64,000 nucleotides of DNA from Icerya purchasi (GCA_039619475.1 CM077116.1:279883258-279947257), one strand, 5' to 3'. Counted from the first letter of the stretch, positions 1-9,396 are shown. Numbers and translations: made by a program. Notes: generated by a model not told the origin, from the letters alone.

Positions 1-690
1 AAGGATATTCTCGATTCCTAAACAAGAAGCCAAGAAAATGAGACGAAAACACAACAATGAACGTGTTCCAAGCGGGAGGACTAGAGCCAGTATTGATAAA
101 AGAATAAAAACACTCAGAAGTAGATTGAAAGACGGGTCGGAAAAATTTTGAAGAACTGCGTAGGAGATTCTGTCAGTTCAGGGAGATGATTTTTTTGCGG
201 AACTTTTCAGATACAGTTCGTTGATATGAATGGGCGAAGTTAGGAAATGGGGAGGGGAAACATTCTGCGAACGAAACGTAGAAGACTGCTCTAAAGGAAG
301 GGACATAAACTGGGGCAATAGAGTCTGTCAAATGAATCACGTTATGCTTGCTCGTTTTGAATTCAACGCAAATCATATTTTCTTTGAATGTTAGGCTCTT
401 GTTAGCGAATGTTCACCCGTTTGTATTCGAAAATCTTGGCTCTTGGCCTTCCGGCTGTCTGCAATGCTTCCTTTTCTTCTTCCCATCTCCAGAAATAATT
501 CCTTTATGTCAATAATCGTTTGCTTTTTCCATCTCCTATCGCCTCAGAATCTAATTTCTTAGTATAATACGTTCAAGTGGTTGGGTCAAAACCAAAAGCG
601 AGCCCAAAAACGAAAGAAAAAAAAAAGTATGAACCACTCATATACGTTTTTAATCTAAATAACTTTTATTTTATTTTTCCCCCACTTCAA
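1..690. other. Left edge, no assignable gene
   Basis: No gene is recognisable. One + strand frame is open from the window edge to about 151 and encodes a basic stretch rich in Lys and Arg, which could be the tail of something that begins outside the window, but it matches no family I know. The remainder is low-complexity AT-rich DNA with a short A run near 616-626. The boundary with the LINE fossil that follows is not sharp; recognisable LINE-like residues begin near 690-715. Confidence 0.4.
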
Positions 691-1875
691 TAACAAACTA
701 CTTTATCTAAGCCTCAATTTCTATTACACAAAGGCAGACTGGGGCATGTTTTCAGTTAACATAAACGTACCCAGCGAACCATCCCAATCTTTATCTGAAA
801 ACATTAGCTCCTCTATCGACGCTATCACTAATGCTGATTTAGCATCCATACCTAGGTCTGTTCCAGCGTTCAGATCTCGACGTGTCACATAGTGGTGTTC
901 CGAATTAGGAACAGACGCCAAAGCAAACCTTTCTTTTAGGAAGTTCAAATCAACAGGCCTATTTTCTGATTTGATAGAATTGAAAAAATTCCGTGCAGCT
1001 GCGAAGAGCCTCATTAGATGCAAAAAAACAGGAATCTTCTCAACAATTCATGCATTCAATCTCTACAAATACTTCCAGTCATAATATTTGGCCCAAAATT
1101 AGGACAATAAACGGCATTAGTCGTGCGACCACTTCCATTTCGTTTAATGGGCCCGATTCTATCCATCCTTTTATATTAAAATACTTACCTCCTTGCGCCT
1201 TGTTAGCCCCAGAGCATTTCAGAACCTTTTATTATGACCGTGAGACCCTCGCTCTTTTCTCTCGTAATCGCTCCTTTTCTCTCCACATAAATACTTTCTC
1301 TGTTACCCCAGAGTTCCCTAATGACCCTCTCCCGAAAATCATAGCCCTCCTATCGCAGCACAATGGGAGCGTTATTTCCTTCCCCGATCTGGCATCTAAC
1401 ACCGCGATCTCGCCGTGGGGCCCTTTGAATATTGATTTTTCCTTGATGAAATATAATAAACGCCTGCATCCGAATATTGTTCAGTTGACAGCAGCGACAA
1501 TCCAAAAATACCCCGACGACCACCTCTTTTCTTTACGGATGCTGTCAAGGCCACCCCAGAGGCTACTTCATCAGCAACCGCCTGCTCCTTTGAAGCCTGC
1601 GATATGATCCGAAGCATTCGACTGAATGACAATTGTTCGGTACTGGATGCTGAAATATACGGAGTACCTTTCTGTTTTTGGAATACTTTCTTTCTGCAGA
1701 GCCGGCATCACTCAAAGCCTTGTTGGTGTCTGATTCATTCGCGGCGCTATCGATAATCTCTAATCCTCTCACCAAACATCCTTTAGCGATTCGAACCCAG
1801 CAGGGATTTTATGAACTTATTAATAGAGAGTGCCTCATTTCCTTTTTATGGGCGCCTAGCCATGCTGGGATTCCT
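690..1875 (+). pseudogene. I-type LINE ORF2 fossil, 5' part (interrupted)
   Basis: This is the left half of a decayed non-LTR retrotransposon ORF2 carrying RT and RNase H domains. Near 730-1110 the + strand frames give the linker between endonuclease and RT, recognisable by a DLIELKKFRAAARSLI-like segment followed by an SSQQFMHSIS and IWPKIRTINGISR stretch. A piece of the first RT block, GPDSIHPFILKYLP, follows near 1150-1190, after which the RT palm is missing. RNase H resumes near 1440: FTDA (where TDG is usual), VSDSFAAL, and FLWAPSHAGI at 1840-1875. Several frame changes are needed, so it is dead. It stops at 1875 exactly where a Jockey element is inserted, and the same frame resumes at 6786. 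Confidence 0.8.
1861..1875. repeat. 15-bp target site duplication, left copy
   Basis: CATGCTGGGATTCCT lies immediately before the T run that is the poly(A) tail of the Jockey element on the opposite strand. The same 15 bases recur at 6786-6800, at the other end of the element. The exact match at both ends defines the insertion and its boundaries. Confidence 0.93.
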
Positions 1876-2043
1876 TTTTCTTTTTTTTTTTCTTTTTTTT
1901 TTTTATTTTATATTACAATCTTAAGAAAATAAGGATCTTAAATAAGTAATAATTATAGAGACATTATTTAAATACGAAAAGAAACATAATAATGTAGAAG
2001 CATAGCCCAGTGGTATGCCCTACTAGTACATGATATATATAGT
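1876..2043 (-). other. Jockey element 3' UTR and poly(A) tail
   Basis: About 130 bp between the ORF2 stop and the A tail. Near the tail the - strand contains GATTGTAATA, which also occurs at the corresponding place in the related element at the right end of the window (60,270-60,290), so it may be part of the 3' end recognised by this family's RT. The + strand of this UTR carries a tRNA A-box-like string, TAGCCCAGTGGT, near 2006-2017, but no B box follows. Confidence 0.65.
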
Positions 2044-4713
2044 TTACAAATGCAGTAGATCATGCGGTTTAAGCCGCTGCAGCCTACGAGTTCTCGTAAT
2101 CAGCAATTTTTGTGCTTCTATATTTACATGAGCTACTAGACGCTGTTGATGCCGAAATGCAGAATCGCGAATTGTTTCATCCACATTCTTCAACTGCAGA
2201 TCCCGATGTAAATCATCGTTACGCTGGAACCACCTAGCTCTTGTGATCAAGCGTACAACTTTGTTCTGTGCTCTCTGGATGATTGCACGATTTGAAGTTG
2301 CAGCACATCCCCAGAGTTCCGAACCGTAGGTCCAAATCGGTTTTATCATAGTAAGGTAAATCAGCCTTTTATGATACAGACTTAACTTCGAGTTATGTCC
2401 TAATAGCCAATAAAGTTGGCGAATTCTGGCACTAATTTGATCGGCCTTGGCCGTAATATGGGACTTCCAGGTTAACCTTGTGTCTAGGTGCATGCCTAGA
2501 TATTTAGCTGAGGCGGATGTTGGTATCTGTTTACCATTGATGTAAACACCCTGATGTGTGTCAATCGGACGCATTCCGTAGGTGACATGAACTGATTTTG
2601 CCTCGTTTAACTTGATTTTCCAATTCTGCATCCACAATACCGTCTTGTCAAGCGCGTCTTGTAGTATACAATTGGCCTCTACTTGTGTGTTAGCGACAGC
2701 AAGAATTGCGGTATCATCGGCGAACATAGCAAGCGTAGTACCTTCAATTTTTGGAACATCAGCAGTGAACATAAGGTAAAGCAAGGGACCGAGAACACTA
2801 CCCTGAGGCACCCCGGCTTGTATGTCGTAGAAGCTGGATTTTTCTTCCTCGTGGGAAACGCGGAACTTCCTACCGGACAGGTACGATCGTAGCAGCCAGA
2901 CGTAATTAGCTGGTAAGCAACTACTAAGTTTAGACATTAATCCTTCATGCCATACCCGATCGAATGCCTGGGCGACATCTAGAAATACTACTGAGCAGTA
3001 TTTTTTTTCCTCAAGGGCGTTACTAATTACTGACCACACACGATGTATCTGTTGTGTAGTGGAATGATTACATCGGAAGCCAAACTGTTCATTCGGTAGC
3101 TTGACTTCTGTGAACTGCTGAATTCTCTTCAGTAATAATTTTTCAAATAATTTTGAAATTGAAGGCAGTAGAGAAATGGGCCTGTATGACTCCACTTCCT
3201 CGTCCGGTTTATTTGGTTTCTTTATCATAATTATTTGTGCAGTCTTGAAGCATTCTGGTATATGCCGGAGACGAAAGCAAGCGTTAAACAAATAGGTTAA
3301 AAGAACTATTCCTTTACGGGAGAGTTCGCATAGCACTTTGGGAGAAATTCCATCAATACCAGGCGATTTATTGGGATTGATGTTTGTGTCGATTTGTACT
3401 GCTACTTCATAAGGCGAGCAAAACTTAATCTGTTGCTCAGGTAGCAATGTTATTTGTGGCGTGATATTACTCCTAATATTATGTGGCATAAATGTTTCGT
3501 AGAGATATCTAGCAAATAGCTCAGCTTTCTCATCCTCCTTTCTTATCCAGTTCCCAGATTTATCCTTAAGAGGAGGAATACGTTTAACTGGTCTTTGGAA
3601 CCGACGGGTTGCTTTCCACAAAGAATAATCTTTGTCTGCTTCTACACTAAGATTTTCCAGATAATCTTCCATTGATTTTTGCTTGATATTTTTGATGATT
3701 CTATTTAGCTTATTACTAAGTTGATTAAATATATTTTTATCAACAGGATTATGAGAATTGTGCCATATCCGCCTCGCAACACGTCTATCTTTTAAAAGTT
3801 GCCTAATTGCAACAGGATAACATATTCTTTGACGCGTACATATTGTAGGAGTAGGAGTAGCCTTCACAGCTGCTCCCCTTACAGCTTCAAGGAACTGTTG
3901 GCATTGGATTTCCAAATCCAAGGATGTTTTAAGTTTTACTTTGAGATTAATATATGTATCAATATTTTTACGAAAACAGTCCCAATTTGTGTGCTTATTC
4001 GTTAATGCAGCTTTTGGCTGCTTTTTAATCACAGTATCGCTCAGAGTGAGCCACACTGGAATATGATCTGAAGATAAATCAGTGTGATTAGTTACTTCCA
4101 AGTAGTTAGGTGCGATGCCTTTGCAGATATAGAAATCAAGCAAATCAGGAATACAATCAGGATTAGACGGCCAGTAAGTGGGACTTGCACCGGATAGACT
4201 AAAACAGCCTGCAGCATTAATTGCCTTCAACAGGTTTCTTCCACGAGTTAAGCTTACTCGTGATCCCCAGAATGTATGTTTCGCGTTATAATCTCCGCCC
4301 AAGATAAATCGATTTCCAAGCTGCTGGAACAACTGAATACAATCTTCTGTCGCGATTTTTAGACCGGGTTTACTTGGCGGAAAGTAGGCAGCAGCCAGGC
4401 TAATTTCACAGCTATTACGAAACACAGTAATAATAGTCACCTGCATGTTATTCTGTTGGATTGGGGCACCTTGATAGTGCTTGATGTTATTTCGAATAAT
4501 AATTCCTGAACCACGCCACCCGCCACCATCAGGATATGGCGTGTGGTACAACGTGTAATTATGTAACTTAACTTTGTCGCCATATTTAAGATGTGTCTCC
4601 GATATCAATGCAATATCGATATTATTATAATTGAGATAAACTTCAAGTTCATTTTTACGCCTGAGCAGCCCATCGGCATTCCAGGTGATTATTCGTAGAG
4701 ATGATTCTGTCAT
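2044..4713 (-). CDS. Jockey ORF2: APE endonuclease plus reverse transcriptase
   Basis: An 889-residue ORF2 that would nick target DNA and copy the element RNA in place by target-primed reverse transcription. The N-terminal 220 residues are an APE-type endonuclease: ITWNADG near residue 8, SETH near 38, GGDYNAKHTFWGS in mid domain, and SSDHIPVW near 215 with the catalytic Asp-His. The RT follows: PGIDGISPKVL, SYRPISLLPSISKLFEK, FGFRCNHST, FLDVAQAFDRVW with the first catalytic Asp, GVPQGSVLGP near 634, FADD near 662, and KYLGMHLD in the thumb. There is no RNase H and no C-terminal Cys-His motif, which fits Jockey proper. Its ATG overlaps the ORF1 stop in the string ATGA at 4713-4710. No disabling mutation is visible. 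Confidence 0.93.
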   Translation of the reverse strand: MTESSLRIITWNADGLLRRKNELEVYLNYNNIDIALISETHLKYGDKVKLHNYTLYHTPYPDGGGWRGSGIIIRNNIKHYQGAPIQQNNMQVTIITVFRNSCEISLAAAYFPPSKPGLKIATEDCIQLFQQLGNRFILGGDYNAKHTFWGSRVSLTRGRNLLKAINAAGCFSLSGASPTYWPSNPDCIPDLLDFYICKGIAPNYLEVTNHTDLSSDHIPVWLTLSDTVIKKQPKAALTNKHTNWDCFRKNIDTYINLKVKLKTSLDLEIQCQQFLEAVRGAAVKATPTPTICTRQRICYPVAIRQLLKDRRVARRIWHNSHNPVDKNIFNQLSNKLNRIIKNIKQKSMEDYLENLSVEADKDYSLWKATRRFQRPVKRIPPLKDKSGNWIRKEDEKAELFARYLYETFMPHNIRSNITPQITLLPEQQIKFCSPYEVAVQIDTNINPNKSPGIDGISPKVLCELSRKGIVLLTYLFNACFRLRHIPECFKTAQIIMIKKPNKPDEEVESYRPISLLPSISKLFEKLLLKRIQQFTEVKLPNEQFGFRCNHSTTQQIHRVWSVISNALEEKKYCSVVFLDVAQAFDRVWHEGLMSKLSSCLPANYVWLLRSYLSGRKFRVSHEEEKSSFYDIQAGVPQGSVLGPLLYLMFTADVPKIEGTTLAMFADDTAILAVANTQVEANCILQDALDKTVLWMQNWKIKLNEAKSVHVTYGMRPIDTHQGVYINGKQIPTSASAKYLGMHLDTRLTWKSHITAKADQISARIRQLYWLLGHNSKLSLYHKRLIYLTMIKPIWTYGSELWGCAATSNRAIIQRAQNKVVRLITRARWFQRNDDLHRDLQLKNVDETIRDSAFRHQQRLVAHVNIEAQKLLITRTRRLQRLKPHDLLHL
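4710..4713 (-). promoter_or_regulatory. ATGA overlap linking ORF1 stop and ORF2 start
   Basis: The - strand reads ATGA: ATG opens ORF2 and TGA closes ORF1. Overlaps of this kind are known to permit termination-reinitiation in some LINEs such as SART1. The related element at the right end of the window has the identical arrangement at 63043-63040. The mechanism here is inferred from sequence only. Confidence 0.8.
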
Positions 4714-6203
4714 TGCTGATTCCCAGACTGATGTCGCTTCTGTTGGTTAATTTTACTTTCGAAGCTGTAAATTCTTGCATTCATTGATTGAAGTAATTTC
4801 CAAATATCAATGATATTTGGCTGCTGTGTTGAAGACTGGCTGGCGGATGCCGCTGCAGAATTATCATTTTTATTGTTTTTGCTATTCCGACCACGCTTGC
4901 GTTTAGATTTAACACCAGAGGGGATTATTAAACCCGTATTTGTAGGAGCTGTAGTGCTTGACTTATCATCAGTTACTGGAGCAGGTGATGGTGATGATAC
5001 TGTTTCTACCGTCTGTTGGATACGTTGTACTGCTGTGGTTTTTTGGTTTATAGCTGATAGTTTTGCTTTATATATTGGACAACCCTTCCAACTTGCTGTG
5101 TGATTACCTCCGCAATTCACACATTTACAAGGATCTGACTTTTCATTGTTGCAATTCATAATTAGATGATTTCCGCTGCATTTAACACACTTTGGCTGCC
5201 TAGCACAATATTTAGCTGTGTGATCAAAAGCCTGGCAGCGTTTGCATTGCGGAATATCATTCTTCTTGCGGCATGCTTCAACTGTTACCCTGCAATGAAG
5301 CAGATGCGACAATTTGAAGATATCCTTATTATTAACTTTGGCTTCCAGATTTATATAAAACAAAGGTAATGGGATTTTCTTGATTTCGTAGTTGACGGCA
5401 GTACCACCTGACGAATTTTGATTTGCGACTTTTCTCGTTATGGTTATATTGGATACATCTTTTGCAATGTGCCCAACTTTATGCAATGCAGTTTTAATGT
5501 CGTCAACTGCAGTGGTGTGATGTAAGCCTCGAATAACAACTCTGTATGGTTTGGCATCTTTGCATTGATAAGAATGATATTCCACCCCGTATAGTTCATG
5601 TGTGGAGCTCAGACTTGCCGCTTTCAGCTTTTCGATAGTAGTTCTGTATGAATCAGAGTTCGCACAGTTAATTTTAACATCTCCGTTAGTAAGATTTTGA
5701 AGCGACACATCATTTTCTGCATCGTCAGTGAACAATTTTATCAAAACACTGATATTTGGAAGATTACAAACATATATTGGTGGTATGCGTGGAGTCTTGA
5801 CTGCATTCGCATATTCCTGTGACTCTTGAACTATATTTGTAGGTACCGCGTTACTAGCCAACAAACCAGTAACCGTATTATTTTTGTTTAATGCTGTGGG
5901 CACAGCGTTAGTGTTTCTCAATTTATTATCAATGAGATTCGTACCTGGTGATGCATTTTTTAAAATTACTATTTCCTGTTTTAGGTTAGCAATTTTGTTT
6001 GATAAGAAAGAATATTCATTTAAAGCGGCTTCATTTTGATTTTTAATAACTTCAAACTGTTGTTTAATGACGGTATAAATATTTTTAGTTAACTTAGGAA
6101 TTTCTTCCTTAGTTTCTTTTTTATTATGGGAAATATTTGCGAGACTGTCGATAGAGTCTAATTTAATTTTAATTTCGTCTAATACTGCAGTAAGTTGCGA
6201 CAT
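4710..6203 (-). CDS. Jockey ORF1: Gag-like RNA-binding protein with three CCHC knuckles
   Basis: A 497-residue ORF1 protein, expected to bind element RNA and form the ribonucleoprotein. The N-terminal 100 residues are Lys/Glu/Asn-rich and look helical, possibly a coiled coil. Three zinc knuckles lie near residues 318-375: CKRCQAFDHTAKYC, CVKCSGNHLIMNC and CVNCGGNHTASWKGC. The region before them (about 200-310), containing YRVVIRGLHH, resembles the RNA-recognition-like fold placed before the knuckles in Jockey and related ORF1 proteins. The C-terminus is low-complexity and basic (KRKRGRNSKNNK). It starts at a true ATG at 6203 and its TGA stop overlaps the ORF2 start codon. Confidence 0.9.
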   Translation of the reverse strand: MSQLTAVLDEIKIKLDSIDSLANISHNKKETKEEIPKLTKNIYTVIKQQFEVIKNQNEAALNEYSFLSNKIANLKQEIVILKNASPGTNLIDNKLRNTNAVPTALNKNNTVTGLLASNAVPTNIVQESQEYANAVKTPRIPPIYVCNLPNISVLIKLFTDDAENDVSLQNLTNGDVKINCANSDSYRTTIEKLKAASLSSTHELYGVEYHSYQCKDAKPYRVVIRGLHHTTAVDDIKTALHKVGHIAKDVSNITITRKVANQNSSGGTAVNYEIKKIPLPLFYINLEAKVNNKDIFKLSHLLHCRVTVEACRKKNDIPQCKRCQAFDHTAKYCARQPKCVKCSGNHLIMNCNNEKSDPCKCVNCGGNHTASWKGCPIYKAKLSAINQKTTAVQRIQQTVETVSSPSPAPVTDDKSSTTAPTNTGLIIPSGVKSKRKRGRNSKNNKNDNSAAASASQSSTQQPNIIDIWKLLQSMNARIYSFESKINQQKRHQSGNQQ

Positions 6204-6785
6204 TTAAAGGCAGATGATCAAATTCAATTTAGCGAAATGACCAATTTAAATTTAAGCATCTCAACATTATATACGCATTATTTCGGTTATAAATGTGAGT
6301 GTATTTATAACATATAATTACTAAGTAAAATGGCGTTATCTCTGCGATCTGTTGTACAATCAGACGGCGGATTGCACAAACAACTGCGGTATCAATAAAA
6401 TTACGCTAATGATAACGGTGTGTATAAGCCAGTATTCCGAAATGCCGATAATTTCCGATAATACAAACGGCTACACTGATCGCCTAAACTCGCGAGATGC
6501 GTGTGCGTATTTCGCTCATCAACTTCGCTGATAACGAAATAGATAACGAGAGAAGGTAAAATTTAACAATCTTACCGATCGGTCTAATTTACGAAATTTT
6601 TACGCTTTATAATTCCTCAGCCGATGAATGGTTTAAAATTCTTTTTTCAAAATCGTAAAGAAGACTTCAAGATCTTTAAAACAAGAATAAACACACATTC
6701 AACCACCGTAAAAGAACTTTAAGAAGAAACTTTATTCACGGAGCACAATCAGCTGGACTAACTTCAATTACATCGAAAACTTCTT
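6204..6785 (-). promoter_or_regulatory. Jockey element 5' UTR, presumed internal promoter
   Basis: About 580 bp between the 5' end defined by the target duplication and the ORF1 ATG. Jockey elements carry an internal promoter in this position, so one is expected here, but I see no motif that I could assign with confidence. No long ORF is present. Confidence 0.55.
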
Positions 6786-6800
6786 CATGCTGGGATTCCT
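6786..6800. repeat. 15-bp target site duplication, right copy
   Basis: CATGCTGGGATTCCT, identical to 1861-1875. In the LINE frame it encodes HAGIP of the RNase H motif, so the frame broken at 1875 resumes here. Confidence 0.93.
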
Positions 6801-7384
6801 GAAAAAGAACGCGTCGATACGTCGGCCTGAGCAGAATTATACTGTCCCTTGCCTGATAACAGCTCTCGACCACCTTATCTAGCAAACATAATCTTTAATA
6901 ACATCACGTCCTCGTGGAAATTGGACCTCATGTCAGACTTTCTTAAGGTTTATCAAACTCTCGATTGTACCATGGTGACCAGAAAAAAACATTTCCCATA
7001 GAGATTTCTATGCACTTAGCCGCTTGTGCATAGGCCGCACGGCCATGTCGCATAATTTTATTTTGCAAAGAACCCCCTCCTATGAATTGTCTTTTCCATT
7101 GCCAAGGTGTGCTCCCTCGACTTCCCGCATACTGTGCGTCTGTCCAGCACTCTCACTCCACCGGCACCCTTCTATTAATAACAAAACAGTCACCAACATT
7201 CTTGAGGATTCCCCCAATGCAATTTTATCTGTAACACAGTTTATCAGAACTAGCGGAATAAGCAGATATCTATAAAAACAAACTGAGCATCTTCGTACTG
7301 TAATAGTAGCCACAGCAGTTAAACACGGTACAGGATGTTGCTTTCACAAAAAAAAAAAAAAAGAAAAAAAAAGAAAGAAAAAAA
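6786..7384 (+). pseudogene. I-type LINE ORF2 fossil, 3' part with poly(A)
   Basis: Continuation of the fossil at 690-1875 after the Jockey insertion. It opens with HAGIPEKERVDTSA, the end of RNase H, followed by an in-frame stop and decayed sequence with a recognisable IIFNNITSSWKLD. Near 7010-7275 comes the C-terminal part seen in these ORF2 proteins: a GRTAMSHNFIL segment (the usual GHTxLTH position), a decayed Cys-His motif (RILCVCP), and FIRTSGISRYL just before the stop. An A-rich tail at about 7351-7384 marks the 3' end. Frameshifts and stops make it non-functional. Confidence 0.78.
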
Positions 7385-7548
7385 TATCCTGGCAGCAAAT
7401 ATTAAAAATTCGGTTGTAGGATTTTTTATTTGTTTGTAAAAATAATAGAAAACAATACTTTTTTTTTGAGCCCGACTTGTATGTTTAGACAGTGTTACAG
7501 AGGCCCCCGATGATTTCAGTAACGCAAAAAGTGAAGTAATAGAACGCA
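7385..7548. other. Short spacer
   Basis: AT-rich DNA between the A tail of the I-type fossil and the RTE fossil. I see nothing in it. Confidence 0.4.
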
Positions 7549-8363
7549 GTGTACTTACTTACGTCAGAAATTAAAGAGTTTACTATTTATCATAGTAAAT
7601 CAATGTACAGGAGGCAAAGATCCGGACACGCGACTCCTAAAAGTACAAAAAATATAAAAACGTTATCGAAAGCACCATATAATGTGCGATTATTGGCAAT
7701 GGAAAGTAATTTAGGACAATTTACGAAGTTGAGAAAATCGTATAAAATATTATTGGATTAAGCGAAGTCAGACACGTGTGAATGAGGAAAAATTAGTATT
7801 AAAGTATTGTGGTCACGTATAATTTGGCCGAGTTTCTACCGCGAAACAAATTATATGTAGTAAATACATTTTGTAAGAGACGACTGGAACAAAGTTTGGA
7901 TTGGACCAAATGGAACTACTAGAGCTGAAAATGATTAGATTCTAGTATCCAACGTAGCAATAATAAAGAATTATGAAGTTTTAAATGTAGTTCAGACTGA
8001 CGACGATCATCGCAAGATACGATGTGAAATTAGATTAACTTAAAAACTAGAAAAATACCAACACTTTGCTAAGTTAGTCTAAAACAATGTTCAACTATAG
8101 ACTCAGATACGATAACGAATGAACGGACAATAGAACAAACAAATAAAACATTAGACGAAATAGAGAGGCAGAACTAAATTTTTTAATCAACACTGCAGGC
8201 GCTAAATGTGTTCGTAAAGAAAAGAAATGGAAACGAAAATTGTCGGATAAAACAATAAGTCTCTTGGAACATCGGAAGGAAATAATACAAAAGAAACAGG
8301 CAATCCGTACAACATGTTGAAATGAACAAATTAATAAAAAAAGTGTATAAAGGATGATTTAAA
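7549..8363 (+). pseudogene. RTE-clade LINE fossil, endonuclease region
   Basis: A decayed RTE-type ORF (endonuclease-RT; annotators often call such pieces craniofacial development protein 2-like). Near 7660-7760 the frame gives YNVRLLAMESNLGQF and YKILLD, matching the NVRTL and DILGLSE positions at the start of the RTE APE domain. Near 7965-8045 YEVLNVVQTDDDHRKIRCEIRLT corresponds in part to the SDHRLVR motif that closes the endonuclease, with the Asp-His retained. After that a Lys-rich linker (KCVRKEKKWKRKLSD) fits the region before RT. Several stops and frame changes lie between the pieces. Confidence 0.65.
7985..8363. repeat. ~377-bp direct repeat, copy A
   Basis: Runs from the string ATGTAGTTCAGACTGACG to GGATGATTTAAA. 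An almost identical copy lies at about 8702-9080; by eye I found only one clear substitution (AAGTCTC against AAGTTTC). The two copies flank a retroposed fragment that ends in poly(A), so they look like one extremely long target site duplication. Confidence 0.85.
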
Positions 8364-8673
8364 GCGAGAAGGCTTAAAAGAGTATGGACCAGAGACATCC
8401 TGGACCCAGGTTAAGAAGATCCTGATTACTCTTAGAGACACAGCATATATAAGCTGGCTATTTTCTCTTTTTGTCTTGTACTAGATTTTACTATTTGTTA
8501 TCTTGGCTTATCTACTTATTTTACGTACTTTACGCACTTTAAGGTTGTAATACTATTATTTATGTCCTTTTTCAAGGGAAACAGGCATATAAAACTGTAA
8601 TTATTACTTAAGTTTAACCTATAATTAAGCTGTTAGCCTCGCCAATTGTGGTCAACAGACCGGGGTGGCTTAG

Positions 8674-8702
<29 letters not shown>
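8364..8702 (+). mobile_element. 5'-truncated retroposed LINE 3' end with poly(A)
   Basis: An insert of about 340 bp lying exactly between the two long direct repeats. It starts abruptly at GCGAGAAGG, has a short open stretch at its left end, then AT-rich UTR-like sequence, and ends in an A run at 8674-8702. A ragged left end with a poly(A) right end is the pattern of a 5'-truncated target-primed insertion. The family is not clear; the short coding start (TSWTQVKKILITLRD) is too little to classify. Confidence 0.65.
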
Positions 8703-8704
<2 letters not shown>

Positions 8705-9080
8705 TAGTTCAGACTGACGACGATCATCGCAAGATACGATGTGAAATTAGATTAACTTAAAAACTAGAAAAATACCAACACTTTGCTAAGTTAGTCTAAA
8801 ACAATGTTCAACTATAGACTCAGATACGATAACGAATGAACGGACAATAGAACAAACAAATAAAACATTAGACGAAATAGAGAGGCAGAACTAAATTTTT
8901 TAATCAACACTGCAGGCGCTAAATGTGTTCGTAAAGAAAAGAAATGGAAACGAAAATTGTCGGATAAAACAATAAGTTTCTTGGAACATCGGAAGGAAAT
9001 AATACAAAAGAAACAGGCAATCCGTACAACATGTTGAAATGAACAAATTAATAAAAAAAGTGTATAAAGGATGATTTAAA
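8702..9080. repeat. ~377-bp direct repeat, copy B
   Basis: Second copy of 7985-8363. Its left end merges with the poly(A) of the insert. Its right end continues into flanking RTE-like sequence (AAACATACC), whereas copy A is followed by the insert. Confidence 0.85.
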
Positions 9081-9330
9081 AACATACCAAGACCAAAACC
9101 TCTCAGAACGCAGACTTTCCCTCTGACTTTTGGGCGAAATAAAAACGGTAGGGAGAAACCGCGGAAAAAAGCAAAAACAAAAATTACCACTGGAGAATCA
9201 AAAAATAAGCGACGCGATGACTTTCTTAATTTATTTAACCGGTAGGTTATTAGAAAATTATAGCTAAAAATTATCCATCGGCGTCCGTTTTGGATCACGA
9301 AATAACCTTTAGTTGTGCTATCCACTACAA
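9078..9330 (+). pseudogene. RTE fossil, continuation after the duplication
   Basis: Continues the Lys-rich linker of the RTE fossil (DLKTYQDQNLSERRLSL in one frame, then KISDAMTFLIYLTGRLLEN). It is very decayed. The - strand is open across 9325-8900, but that protein has no family resemblance and also spans the duplicated DNA, so I treat it as the shadow of this fossil. Confidence 0.45.
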
Positions 9331-9391
9331 TTTGATAACATCAGCCAACTTCTAAAATACAAATATTTACAAATAGAAAATAAATAAATAT

Positions 9392-9396
9392 CATGA

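Larger units (their letters stand above)
1876..6785 (-). mobile_element. Full-length Jockey-clade LINE, apparently intact
   Basis: A 4.9 kb non-LTR retrotransposon read on the - strand: a 5' UTR of about 580 bp (6785-6204), ORF1 (6203-4710), ORF2 (4713-2044), a 3' UTR of about 130 bp and a poly(A) tail seen as an interrupted T run at 1876-1911. It is flanked by a perfect 15-bp duplication of CATGCTGGGATTCCT and sits inside an older LINE RNase H region, so the insertion is complete at both ends. Both ORFs are open throughout and retain the expected catalytic motifs. Full length, open ORFs and a perfect target duplication are the marks of a young and possibly still mobile copy. It lacks RNase H, as expected for the Jockey clade. 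Confidence 0.9.

Noticed and set aside
724..1023. 99-codon - strand ORF
   Set aside because: The + strand at this place matches the linker region of a LINE ORF2 in decayed frames, so the - strand frame is a shadow.
8900..9325. 141-codon - strand ORF
   Set aside because: It has no recognisable domain, is Phe/Leu-rich because it is antisense to A-rich coding remains, and spans duplicated DNA. Half of it is repeated as the 71-codon ORF at 8183-8398.
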